This document shows, one piece after another, positions 23,576 to 31,408 of a DNA stretch of 33,687 bases (positions within the stretch are counted from its first letter, which is position 1; every line of letters starts with the position of its first letter). The DNA lies in assembly GCA_001825665.1 (NCBI GenBank), contig MHXZ01000124.1, positions 1 through 33,687 of the forward strand, in the 5' to 3' direction. Both the position numbers and the translations under genes were made by a program. This DNA comes from Planctomycetes bacterium GWF2_41_51. Lineage in GTDB: Bacteria; Planctomycetota; Phycisphaerae; Sedimentisphaerales; UBA12454. The notes under the pieces were generated by a model, which was given only the letters and a program-made list of their open reading frames with translations, did no database searches and had not been told where the DNA came from.

Positions 23576-24133
23576 ATGCCAAATATATTCGTCAAACTCG
23601 CTAACCCGCTCAAATCAGTAAAAATCATAGAGAATTATAAAGCTGCTCCCGAGCCGACTGCGGCGGTGACTGATACAGAACAAACTAAATTGATGAATGA
23701 ATTGAATGCTCAAAAAAGTTTATACAGTCAGGCTTGCCAGACAGTTCAGAGTATAGCTGAGAAACTCAATCATATTTACGAACAGATTTATGTTGAACAA
23801 AGTGAACAAATCGCAAAACTATCTGTTGAAATCGCCAGAAAAGTATTGATGCAGAAAGTCCAGGATGGAGATTATGAAATTGAATCCATCATAAAGGAAA
23901 TACTCAAAAATTCGCCTTCTCAGCAGGATTTGACAGTTCATTTGAGTCCGAAAGATTTCAATGACTGTCAAAAAATGCAAAGCGAAAATCAGGCATTTGA
24001 CGGCATTAAGCTTGTTTCCGATGATAATGTCGGAAATGCTGAATGTGTTCTTGAGAGTCCTAAAGGAATTATAAAGTCAATTATCGACGAACATCTTGAG
24101 GAAATTGGAAAGGCACTTAAAAAAGCGGGCTAA
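23576..24133 (+). CDS. fliH: Flagellar assembly protein FliH
   Basis: Cytoplasmic regulator of the export ATPase FliI, analogous to a peripheral stalk. The 185-residue protein has a variable N-terminus, a central coiled coil (about 35-85) and a C-terminal E-subunit-like domain with LSVEIARKVLMQKV and LTVHLSPKDFNDC, then GIIKSIIDEHLEEIGKALKK. The position between fliG and fliI, with spacers of 5 and 2 bp, supports the name. Its similarity to the ATPase E subunit is family-wide, not specific to this genome. Confidence 0.92.
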   Translation: MPNIFVKLANPLKSVKIIENYKAAPEPTAAVTDTEQTKLMNELNAQKSLYSQACQTVQSIAEKLNHIYEQIYVEQSEQIAKLSVEIARKVLMQKVQDGDYEIESIIKEILKNSPSQQDLTVHLSPKDFNDCQKMQSENQAFDGIKLVSDDNVGNAECVLESPKGIIKSIIDEHLEEIGKALKKAG

Positions 24134-24135
24134 TT

Positions 24136-25539
24136 ATGACAGCGGTCAAAGTCAAAACGCAAAAGCAGAATACGGTTTTCACTCAACCAAACGAGTTGAT
24201 TGATTTCGATAAATTTCATTCGGCTTTGCGCGCTGTTAATTTAATAAATTGTCAGGGAACCATTGTTCGTGTTTCCGGTTTAACTGTGGAATCGACAGGT
24301 CCGAAAATCGGGCTTGGTGAACTTTGCAATATCAATATACGGGATGGCCGGCGAGTGTTGGCTGAAGTAGTCGGTTTTCATGCAGATCGCCTTGTACTGC
24401 TTCCGTTGGAACATATCGAAGGTATATCTCCCGGAGATTCTGTTACAAGCCGAACAACTCCTCGATATATTTGTCTCAGTCAAAATATACTGGGAAGAGT
24501 TTTAAATGGATTAGGCGAACCAATTGACGGCAAAGGCCCCTTGAACGGCAGCGATAAAAAAGCTTTGGACGCGAGCAGTCCGTCTGCTTTGAGCAGAACT
24601 AAAATTACTCAGCCTCTTGCTCTGGGTATCAGGTCAATCGATGGGATGCTTACCTGCGGAAGAGGACAGCGGGTGGGTATATTCGCAGGCAGCGGAGTAG
24701 GCAAGAGTGTGCTGCTTGGCGATATAGCAAACTCCAGTGAAGCAGATGTAAATATTGTAGCTCTTATTGGCGAGCGAGGCCGTGAAGTCCGGGAGTTCCT
24801 TGAAGAAAATCTTGGGCCGGAAGGTTTAGCAAAAAGCGTTGTAATTATTGCCGCATCGGATTCGCCGCCGATTCAAAGAGTGAAGGCAGCGTTTGTAGCT
24901 GTTGCTATAGCCGAATATTTCAGAGACTTAGGCAAAAATGTTTTGTTTATGATGGATTCTTTTACACGTTTTGCGCAGGCTCAGCGAGAGATCGGGCTTG
25001 CAGCAGGTGAACCGCCTGCCGCTAAAGGTTATTGTCCGAGCGTTTTTGCTTTGATGCCCCGGCTTGTCGAACGTCTGGGATATTCAGATAAAGGCAGCAT
25101 TACAGGCATTTTGACAGTTCTCGTTGAAAATGATGATTTGTCCGACCCTGTAGCAGACAGCGCAAGAAGTCTGCTTGACGGCCATATCGTTTTGTCCAGA
25201 AAACTTGCAGACAGGGGACATTTTCCGGCAGTAGATATTCTGGCGAGTGTAAGCAGACTAATGCCGGCAGTTACAAGTAAAGAGCACAGAATCGCTGCTC
25301 AAAAAATTAAGGAAATGTACGCAACGTACATTGACGCTGAAGACCTTATAAATATCGGTGCATTTTCGGCGGGAAGCAATCGTCGAATCGATGGAGCTAT
25401 AGCGTTAATTGAAAGGGTAAAAAGTTTCCTTGTGCAGTCCGTCAGGGAAAGAACAACTTTCGATGATACCGTTAAAAATCTGGTCTCGATAACACAGGTC
25501 TGGGATGAATTGCTGAACGTAAATGCCGGGAAGAAATAA
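24136..25539 (+). CDS. fliI: Flagellum-specific ATP synthase FliI
   Basis: Export ATPase that helps unfold and deliver substrates to the flagellar type III gate. The 467 residues contain Walker A AGSGVGKS at 184-191, the ALIGERGREVREFLEE motif and Walker B KNVLFMMDSFTRFAQAQREI, all diagnostic. Length is slightly above the usual 440 because of a longer N-terminus. It lies 2 bp after fliH and 3 bp before fliJ. It is related to, but clearly distinct from, the ATPase A and B subunits at the left of the window. Confidence 0.98.
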   Translation: MTAVKVKTQKQNTVFTQPNELIDFDKFHSALRAVNLINCQGTIVRVSGLTVESTGPKIGLGELCNINIRDGRRVLAEVVGFHADRLVLLPLEHIEGISPGDSVTSRTTPRYICLSQNILGRVLNGLGEPIDGKGPLNGSDKKALDASSPSALSRTKITQPLALGIRSIDGMLTCGRGQRVGIFAGSGVGKSVLLGDIANSSEADVNIVALIGERGREVREFLEENLGPEGLAKSVVIIAASDSPPIQRVKAAFVAVAIAEYFRDLGKNVLFMMDSFTRFAQAQREIGLAAGEPPAAKGYCPSVFALMPRLVERLGYSDKGSITGILTVLVENDDLSDPVADSARSLLDGHIVLSRKLADRGHFPAVDILASVSRLMPAVTSKEHRIAAQKIKEMYATYIDAEDLINIGAFSAGSNRRIDGAIALIERVKSFLVQSVRERTTFDDTVKNLVSITQVWDELLNVNAGKK

Positions 25540-25542
25540 AAC

Positions 25543-26013
25543 ATGAAACGATTTGTTTGGCGTCTGCAGCGTGTTCTTGACATAAAAATAAAGGAAGAGC
25601 AAATTAAAAGAGCTCAATTGCTCGAGATAACAGAAAAATTAACTTTTGCTCAAAGCGAATTGCTTATGCAAAGAAGAATATTGGCTGATACGATCAATAG
25701 TTTATCGCAGGTCGAACCCAAAAAACGGTTGGACAGGCAGGAATTGTTCCTGAAACATTCTGCAATAAATGATGAATTGATTGATAAACTCGAAAAGAAA
25801 GTGAAAGAAATAGAAAAACAGCAAAAAGATAAGATTAATGAAATTATAAAGATTAAGCAATTTCGAAAGAGTTTGGAAAAGATGCGGGAAGAAACAAAAA
25901 CCCAGTTTATAAAGGAACAGGAAAAAATTGAGCAAAAGGATGCCGATGAAATGACGACGATGGCTGTTTCACGCAGGATAATGGAACAGGCGCTGGTTTC
26001 ATTGCATAAATAA
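25543..26013 (+). CDS. fliJ: Flagellar export protein FliJ
   Basis: Central-stalk-like export chaperone that links FliI to FlhA. The 156-residue protein is a long antiparallel coiled coil, rich in Lys, Glu and Gln, starting MKRFVWRLQRVLDIKIKEEQ, the family's usual opening (F-x-x-L-x-x-V-L-x-x-K). It follows fliI by 3 bp. Sequence conservation is inherently low, so position is a large part of the evidence. Confidence 0.9.
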   Translation: MKRFVWRLQRVLDIKIKEEQIKRAQLLEITEKLTFAQSELLMQRRILADTINSLSQVEPKKRLDRQELFLKHSAINDELIDKLEKKVKEIEKQQKDKINEIIKIKQFRKSLEKMREETKTQFIKEQEKIEQKDADEMTTMAVSRRIMEQALVSLHK

Positions 26014-26025
26014 GGAGATGAATCC

Positions 26026-26718
26026 GTGAATAAAAAGATGATAATAATTGTGGCAGGTGCCGGATTAATTAGTTTTGGCGGAATGTTCGCTTTCGGATGG
26101 CTGACCAAGAAAGCTCCTCCAGCACCGCAGGCAGACGCAGAGACAAAGCAGGACACAGATACTAATTTGCCGGAGCTGAAACTGACTCAACCGCAGGTTG
26201 CCAGCAGCGGCACAGCTTTAGAAGATAAAATGAAAGTTGCTTTAACTGAAAAACAGTTGAAAGAACTGATTTATGAAGTTCGTGAGAAAATCAAACAGTA
26301 CGATCACAAACTTCAGGAATTGTCCGCGAGGGAACAGAATCTGCAAACTGCACAGGAAACACTGAAAAAAGATATCAAGGAACTTGACGACCTTCGAATT
26401 GAACTGGCGGGGACGATTTCCGGCATCAAGACTGAGCAGGATAAACTTCAAAAAAGCAAAATTGAAATTGCAGGAATTGAAAAAGCAAATCTTGTCTCGA
26501 TTGCAGCTACGTACGACAAAATGGATGCAGCACAGGCAGGGAAAATTCTTACTAATATGAATCAGATAAGGGGCGGCAGCGGAGAAGATGCCGTTAAAAT
26601 TCTTCATTATATGTCTGAAAGAACAAAAGCCAAGGTATTGGCAGTAATTGCTGAAACAGAACCCGCTGTTTCAGCAGATTTTTGCCGACGATTGAAACAG
26701 ATTACTCAGAAAGATTAA
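26026..26718 (+). CDS. MotE-like protein (TM, coiled coil, MgtE-N-like domain)
   Basis: The 230-residue protein has one N-terminal membrane segment (about 4-24), a Pro/Ala-rich linker, a coiled coil from about 60 to 155, and a C-terminal helical domain with YDKMDAAQAGKILTNM and AVKILHYMSERTKAKVLAVI. This layout is that of the MotE/FlbB-type, MgtE-N-like flagellar proteins, which help stators assemble (MotE is the MotC chaperone in Rhizobium). It stands immediately before motA (5 bp), in keeping with a stator role. The GTG start is supported by AAGGAG eight bases upstream. The subfamily is uncertain. Confidence 0.82.
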   Translation: MNKKMIIIVAGAGLISFGGMFAFGWLTKKAPPAPQADAETKQDTDTNLPELKLTQPQVASSGTALEDKMKVALTEKQLKELIYEVREKIKQYDHKLQELSAREQNLQTAQETLKKDIKELDDLRIELAGTISGIKTEQDKLQKSKIEIAGIEKANLVSIAATYDKMDAAQAGKILTNMNQIRGGSGEDAVKILHYMSERTKAKVLAVIAETEPAVSADFCRRLKQITQKD

Positions 26719-26723
26719 ACATT

Positions 26724-27494
26724 ATGGATATCGCGACAATAATAGGAATATTGCTGGGTCTTGTAGTTATCATCGGTTCTATTGTAGCCGGTGGCGGCGC
26801 CTTGATATTCTTTGATATTCCGTCTATGGCCATCACAATGGGCGGAATGATATGTGCCACGCTTATTCATTTTTCGCTGCCGCAGTTTCTGAGCATTTTT
26901 TCTATTATTAAAAAAACTATTGTAACTAAAATTCCTTCCTCATCGGAATTGATTAAAAATATGGTTAATTATGCCGCAATCAACCGGCGTGATGGTACAC
27001 TGGCACTTGAACAGGAACTTAAAAACGTAACAAATCCGTTTTTTGTCAAAGGCCTACAGATGCTTATTGACGGTCAGGAAGCGGATAAGATTCGTGAATA
27101 TATGGAACTTGAGATTCAATATCTTCAGGAACGTCACGCCACAGGCAAGAAGATATTGGAATTTATGGGTGCTTCGGCACCTGCATTTGGAATGATTGGA
27201 ACGCTTATCGGTTTAGTGCAAATGCTTAGAAGTCTTGACTCTCCCGATAGTATCGGTGCGGGTATGGCGGTTGCTTTGATTACAACTTTTTACGGCGCAT
27301 TCGCATCAAATCTTATTTTTATTCCATTGGCGGGTAAGCTCGGCATTTATTCTAAAGCAGAAGTTACGTCGATGGAGATGATTATAGAAGGAATTTGTGC
27401 CATCGCACAGGGCGAGAACCCCACAGCAGTTCGTGAAAAAATGCAGGCGTTTGTCTCGCACGGCAAACGTGAAATGGTTAAGGCGAAAGCTTAA
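26724..27494 (+). CDS. motA: Flagellar motor stator protein MotA
   Basis: Inner-membrane stator subunit that, as a pentamer around a MotB dimer, converts ion flow into torque. The 256 residues show the family's four membrane segments, starting IATIIGILLGLVVIIGSI, the cytoplasmic loop with charged FliG-contact residues, and ASAPAFGMIGTLIGLVQML and AVALITTFYGAFASNLIFIP in TM3-TM4. The ATG at 26724 (MDIATIIG) is chosen over an upstream in-frame start at 26682 that overlaps the previous gene. Its stop overlaps the motB ATG as TAATG. Confidence 0.97.
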   Translation: MDIATIIGILLGLVVIIGSIVAGGGALIFFDIPSMAITMGGMICATLIHFSLPQFLSIFSIIKKTIVTKIPSSSELIKNMVNYAAINRRDGTLALEQELKNVTNPFFVKGLQMLIDGQEADKIREYMELEIQYLQERHATGKKILEFMGASAPAFGMIGTLIGLVQMLRSLDSPDSIGAGMAVALITTFYGAFASNLIFIPLAGKLGIYSKAEVTSMEMIIEGICAIAQGENPTAVREKMQAFVSHGKREMVKAKA

Positions 27495-28195
27495 TGGCAC
27501 GCAAACCACAGGCTGAAGAAGGTGATCCCGGAGCGCCGGAATGGATGGTTACCTTCAGCGATTGTATGACGCTGCTGCTGACATTTTTTGTGCTTATGCT
27601 TAGTTTCTCGTCTTTTGATGAAAAAGTTATTGTAAAATGGAATTCTATTTTCGCGAAAAGATTTTCATTAAATCAAACCACCTTCATAGATAGAGACTCA
27701 GTTGTAGCTTCTGAAGCATTCAAAGAAGTAGAAGATTATCAAAAAGGCAGCGAGAAGCCGACCTTAGCTACCGGCCGTGAGAATAATCTCGTAAAAGAAG
27801 CAAAAACTCCAAATTATAATGACCGAAAAGTTTTCATCATTTCCTCTGATAAGGTTTTTTACGGCAACGGCACTGTAATTTCGATTACAGGCCGAAAAAT
27901 CCTCGCCGATCTGGCTTCTTTTTTGAGAGAAATGCCTGCGAGAATCGTTGTCAGTGAAAACGGCAATAACGGCATGGAAGAAGACAAAAACCTTGGGATG
28001 AACCGTGCATGGACTATTGTGGAGTATATGACAAAAACGCAGTCTCTTGACAAGCAGATGTTCAGTATTTCCATCGGCGGTACTGTTAGTAAAAATGAAA
28101 TCCGGGAAAACGAGTTAAACGCCAAACAGGATTTAACAAGTAAAGATAAGCGTATGCTTGAAATCGTTTTGCTCGAAAGGAGTATTTACAATTGA
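27494..28195 (+). CDS. motB: Flagellar motor protein MotB (first copy), degenerate peptidoglycan-binding loop
   Basis: Stator subunit with one membrane helix containing the ion-carrying Asp at D23 (VTFSDCMTLLLTFFVLML), a periplasmic linker and an OmpA-like domain from about residue 110. In that domain the usual GHTD loop is absent: the aligned stretch is IVVSENGNNG at 151-160. The NxxLGxxRA helix is kept (KNLGMNRAWTIVEYM, R171). The 233-residue length is normal. It is coupled to motA by a one-base overlap and followed 45 bp later by a second MotB-like gene. Confidence 0.93.
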   Translation: MARKPQAEEGDPGAPEWMVTFSDCMTLLLTFFVLMLSFSSFDEKVIVKWNSIFAKRFSLNQTTFIDRDSVVASEAFKEVEDYQKGSEKPTLATGRENNLVKEAKTPNYNDRKVFIISSDKVFYGNGTVISITGRKILADLASFLREMPARIVVSENGNNGMEEDKNLGMNRAWTIVEYMTKTQSLDKQMFSISIGGTVSKNEIRENELNAKQDLTSKDKRMLEIVLLERSIYN

Positions 28196-28240
28196 TTTGT
28201 GCGTTGCTGCATAATGTTTTTAGGAATGCGGAGGTTTCTT

Positions 28241-28969
28241 ATGGCCCGTAAATCAGCACCTGATGAAAGCGGGCCTTCAGTTCCGGCGTATATTGTCACT
28301 TTTTCTGATATGGTTACGCTTCTGCTGACATTCTTCGTATTGCTCATCTCACTGGCACACATGCAGGATCCTGAAAAATATCAACAGGGGCGTGAGGCCT
28401 TTGTTCGACACATTAATACTTTTGGTCTTGGCATTCTATTTGGTCAAAGCATGGTTCCAGATTTCGGAAATGTCAAACTTAAATACAACATAAAAAAACC
28501 TCAAGATGATATTGCAGTCAGGACTGTTGATGCCAAAGAAGAAAATTTACAAAAGATATTCAGCAGGGTTAATGACTCGATGAATACGATGCCTTCGAAC
28601 ATAGTCTCGGAAAAGACTATTTTTTCAGTCACTAACATCAGTTTTCCAGAAGGGGATGCCCGTTTAAACGAATCCGCGAAGAAATTTTTAACGCAGTATG
28701 CCGTAAATTTGCAGCAGAATCTTGATTCCAAACTGATTAAGCTTTATGTACTTGGTTTAGCTCGCGATGTCGAATCTGAAAAAGAACAGTGGCTTTTATC
28801 CGCAAAGCGGGCACAGAACGTCGCCGATTATCTAAACAAAGTTTTACCTTCAAAATTTAATACCGGTGTGTATTCCTGGGGGGCCGGGCCGGGCGGCTGT
28901 TGGGTTGCCAAAGATGACATCGTTTCTGAGCAGTCTCAGATATTAATAGCCGTTCTTAGAGGTAATTGA
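28241..28969 (+). CDS. Second MotB-like stator protein
   Basis: A 242-residue MotB-family protein with the same N-terminal plan as the preceding gene, including D23 in IVTFSDMVTLLLTFFVLL, and an OmpA-like periplasmic domain (LYVLGLARD at 168-176; LLSAKRAQNVADYL with R190). Here an Asp and an Arg in the peptidoglycan-binding loop are kept, though the canonical GHTD reads GLARD. The ATG at 28241 is chosen because GGAGG lies six bases upstream; a GTG at 28199 is not supported. Both MotB-like genes follow a single motA, so mixed MotB dimers are possible. Confidence 0.88.
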   Translation: MARKSAPDESGPSVPAYIVTFSDMVTLLLTFFVLLISLAHMQDPEKYQQGREAFVRHINTFGLGILFGQSMVPDFGNVKLKYNIKKPQDDIAVRTVDAKEENLQKIFSRVNDSMNTMPSNIVSEKTIFSVTNISFPEGDARLNESAKKFLTQYAVNLQQNLDSKLIKLYVLGLARDVESEKEQWLLSAKRAQNVADYLNKVLPSKFNTGVYSWGAGPGGCWVAKDDIVSEQSQILIAVLRGN

Positions 28970-29095
28970 TTTCCACATTCATAGTGTAAATTCAAGCTTT
29001 AAAGCCGTCAATTTTTATTACATTTCTCAAATAGTTATTTTCAATCTTCCTGAAATTAAACCCTTTTTGAAGCACTGATGCCTGTTTCAATGATT

Positions 29096-29111
29096 CGGCA
29101 CGCTGTTTGCT
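29096..29111 (+). promoter_or_regulatory. Sigma-54 promoter of fliO-flhB
   Basis: CGGCACGCTGTTTGCT matches TGGCACR-N4-TTGCW at every position except the first, with GG and GC ten bases apart. The predicted start is near 29122, two bases before the fliO ATG at 29124. It lies in the 145-bp gap after the second motB-like gene. Confidence 0.8.
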
Positions 29112-29123
29112 ACTATGATAAGC

Positions 29124-29534
29124 ATGAAACTGCATAAAATATGTTCAGGGGCGATTATGCTGCTTTGCAGCAATAAATTGGTTTGGGCGACTGTTAATGC
29201 TGCCGAGCCTAATTTTTCAGTCGGTTCAGGCAATAACATTGCCGTAAGCGGTTTGCTCTACAAAATGATTTTTATGGTTCTGATGGTTATATTTCTGGGC
29301 GTTGCCATCATTTTTTTGTCAAAAAAACTGCTGCCGAAATTCAATCTGCCCGGCAAAAGAATCCAGATTATTGAAGCGGTGCATCTTGGCCCCCGCAAAT
29401 CCCTGCATTTGATAAAGGTAGGCAAAAAAACGCTCCTGATAGGCAGTACAAACGAAAACATTTCGCATTTGGCGGATTTAACCAACCATATCATAGATGT
29501 GAACTCACCAGACAGCCAGATAAGTGATAATTGA
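29124..29534 (+). CDS. fliO: Flagellar biosynthetic protein FliO
   Basis: Membrane protein that helps assemble the FliP export-gate complex. The 136 residues start with a probable signal peptide (MKLHKICSGAIMLL, cleavage near VNA-AE), then one membrane helix at about 47-67 and a cytoplasmic domain with the FliO signature RIQIIEAVHLGPRKSLHLIK and VGKKTLLIG. The ATG at 29124 is preferred over one nine bases upstream because the sigma-54 promoter predicts transcription from about 29122. It precedes fliP with 8 bp between them. Confidence 0.92.
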   Translation: MKLHKICSGAIMLLCSNKLVWATVNAAEPNFSVGSGNNIAVSGLLYKMIFMVLMVIFLGVAIIFLSKKLLPKFNLPGKRIQIIEAVHLGPRKSLHLIKVGKKTLLIGSTNENISHLADLTNHIIDVNSPDSQISDN

Positions 29535-29542
29535 GGATTACA

Positions 29543-30337
29543 ATGATAATAAAAACTGGCAGGCTTTTTTTACTAATCCTTGTTTTGCTCTCATCGTGCG
29601 GTTTATCGATAGCAGAAGACGTTAATCCTTCCGCCAATATGCTTCCAAGTTTGAATGACCTTGTATCTGTAATAGATAAATCAACCGTGAATGATGATGA
29701 AACGGCAAAGGATTGGTCAACGCCTGTCAAACTGGTAATTATTTTCAGCGGCCTTGCGATTTTGCCGAGCTTGCTTGTGATGATGACATCTTTTACACGG
29801 ATTGTTATTGTTTTGTCTTTTGTCCGCAAAGCTCTCGGCACGCAAACAATACCTCCGACAGTAGCTATTATGGGGTTGGCTTTGTTTTTGACTTTATATA
29901 CGATGGCGCCGACTTTTACTAAAATAAACGAAACCAGTATTAAGCCGTACCTTGCCGACCAGATTACTTTCGATATTGCAGGAACAAACGCCGGTAACGC
30001 TATTAAGGAATTTATGCTTCACCAATGCAGGCAGTCTGATTTGGCTCTTTTTGTGCAAATGGCTAAAATAGCACCTCCTGAAAATCCCATGCAGATTGGT
30101 CTCCACGTTGTTATCCCGGCATTTATAATCAGCGAATTCAGAACATCTTTCGAAATTGGCGTTCTTCTGTTTATTCCTTTTTTAGTTATAGACCTCGTCA
30201 TTGCCAGCGTACTGCTCAGTGCAGGTATGATGATGCTTCCGCCCGTAATGATTTCGCTTCCTTTCAAGCTGATATTATTCATTCTCGTTGACGGCTGGGG
30301 ATTGCTCGCCAAAAGCTTGAGTCTCGGGTTTAATTAA
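29543..30337 (+). CDS. fliP: Flagellar biosynthetic protein FliP
   Basis: Core component of the flagellar type III export gate, forming the FliP5-FliQ4-FliR1 channel. The 264 residues include a signal peptide (MIIKTGRLFLLILVLLSSCG, cleavage near SIA-ED) and the conserved MMTSFTRIVIVLSFVRKALG, PTVAIMGLALFLTLYTMAPT, AFIISEFRTSFEIGVLLFIP and MMMLPPVMISLPFKLILFIL segments. The ATG at 29543 follows GAGG; an in-frame TTG at 29531 overlaps the fliO stop and is less likely. Confidence 0.97.
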   Translation: MIIKTGRLFLLILVLLSSCGLSIAEDVNPSANMLPSLNDLVSVIDKSTVNDDETAKDWSTPVKLVIIFSGLAILPSLLVMMTSFTRIVIVLSFVRKALGTQTIPPTVAIMGLALFLTLYTMAPTFTKINETSIKPYLADQITFDIAGTNAGNAIKEFMLHQCRQSDLALFVQMAKIAPPENPMQIGLHVVIPAFIISEFRTSFEIGVLLFIPFLVIDLVIASVLLSAGMMMLPPVMISLPFKLILFILVDGWGLLAKSLSLGFN

Positions 30338-30358
30338 TTTTTTATAAGGATTTAATCC

Positions 30359-30628
30359 GTGGATAGCAGTTTTATAATTTATCTTGGCCGGCAGACTCTC
30401 GAATTATCACTTATGTTGTCTGCTCCGATTTTGATTACCTGCATTGTTGTTGGTGTTGTGGTAACGTTATTCCAGGCGGTTACCTCCATTCGCGATATGT
30501 CTCTTACTGTTGCGCCGAAACTTGTGGCTGTAGGATTTGTTACAATTATGTTTGCAGGCTGGATGCTCGGATTGATGCTCAAATTTACAACTGAAATTTT
30601 CAGTTATATACAAAATGTCGGGCGGTAG
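30359..30628 (+). CDS. fliQ: Flagellar biosynthetic protein FliQ
   Basis: Small export-gate subunit with two membrane helices, 89 residues, the usual length. It has APILITCIVVGVVVTLFQAV and TSIRDMSLTVAPKLVAVG, the conserved FliQ hairpin. The GTG start is supported by AAGGA eight bases upstream. It lies between fliP (21 bp) and fliR (3 bp). Confidence 0.96.
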   Translation: MDSSFIIYLGRQTLELSLMLSAPILITCIVVGVVVTLFQAVTSIRDMSLTVAPKLVAVGFVTIMFAGWMLGLMLKFTTEIFSYIQNVGR

Positions 30629-30631
30629 TTA

Positions 30632-31384
30632 ATGGAGTTGATGATAACAAAGCTGCTCGGATTTATACTGGTGCTGACAAGAGTGTCAGCTTTTTTTCTT
30701 GTAACACCGTTATTTAGCGGTGATATACTGCCTGCCAGAATCAAAGCTGCTATTATTCTTTTAATTTCTATTTTTTTCGCATCTGTTGCGCCTTCTCTTA
30801 TAGATTTTTCACAAATTTCCGAATTGGAAGCTTTTTTTCTGATATGCAGCGAGATGATTTACGGTTTGGCAATGGGGCTGATTACAATTTTAATATATTC
30901 AGCGGTAAAAGTAGCAGGGCAGATGATTGAACGTGAAATGGGTCTTGCCATGTCTGAAATCCTGGATCCAATAACAGGTGAAAGCGCCGAATCGCTCAGC
31001 ATCTTAATTGATATGCTCTTTATACTCTTTTTCCTTAGCGCAAACGGCCATCAAATGCTTCTTTTGATTCTCTCTAAAAGTTACCAGGTGTTCCCGGCGG
31101 GAGAAGTCACATCAGTATTGGCTCTTGTGGAAGGAATTATAAAAGCAGGTTCAGTAATGCTAATCGCAGGTCTGAGATTGGCAGCACCTATGCTGTGCGT
31201 GTTTTTAGTGCTTCTGGTTGTCCTCGCGGTATTTTCCCGCTTAATGCCGGACATGGATATTTTATTTATCAGTATGCCTTTGAGAGTTGGTATGGGGCTG
31301 CTGATGTTGGGAATATTTTTACCTTTTATAAATCAATTCGTATCTGAGTTTGCCGATTGGATGGGCAAACTGATACCTTTATAA
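30632..31384 (+). CDS. fliR: Flagellar biosynthetic protein FliR
   Basis: Export-gate subunit that completes the FliPQR channel. The 250 residues form about six membrane segments, with conserved RVSAFFLVTPLFSGDILPAR near the start, the middle motif GQMIEREMGLAMSEILDPIT and the late RLMPDMDILFISMPLRVGMG. Length is normal. It lies 3 bp after fliQ and 24 bp before flhB. Confidence 0.97.
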   Translation: MELMITKLLGFILVLTRVSAFFLVTPLFSGDILPARIKAAIILLISIFFASVAPSLIDFSQISELEAFFLICSEMIYGLAMGLITILIYSAVKVAGQMIEREMGLAMSEILDPITGESAESLSILIDMLFILFFLSANGHQMLLLILSKSYQVFPAGEVTSVLALVEGIIKAGSVMLIAGLRLAAPMLCVFLVLLVVLAVFSRLMPDMDILFISMPLRVGMGLLMLGIFLPFINQFVSEFADWMGKLIPL

Positions 31385-31408
31385 TTTCATTTTAAATGAG
31401 TATTAACT

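Noticed and set aside
26682-26723. Upstream start for MotA
   Set aside because: It lies within the MotE-like gene and adds a polar stretch before the first membrane helix; MDIATIIG at 26724 is the usual start.
28199-28240. GTG start for the second MotB-like gene
   Set aside because: It would add 14 hydrophobic/Cys residues without a ribosome-binding site, while ATG at 28241 has GGAGG and aligns with the first MotB.
28990-29010. Terminator after the second motB-like gene (GCTTTAAAGC palindrome)
   Set aside because: The palindrome has no loop and no U-run, so it cannot act as an intrinsic terminator.
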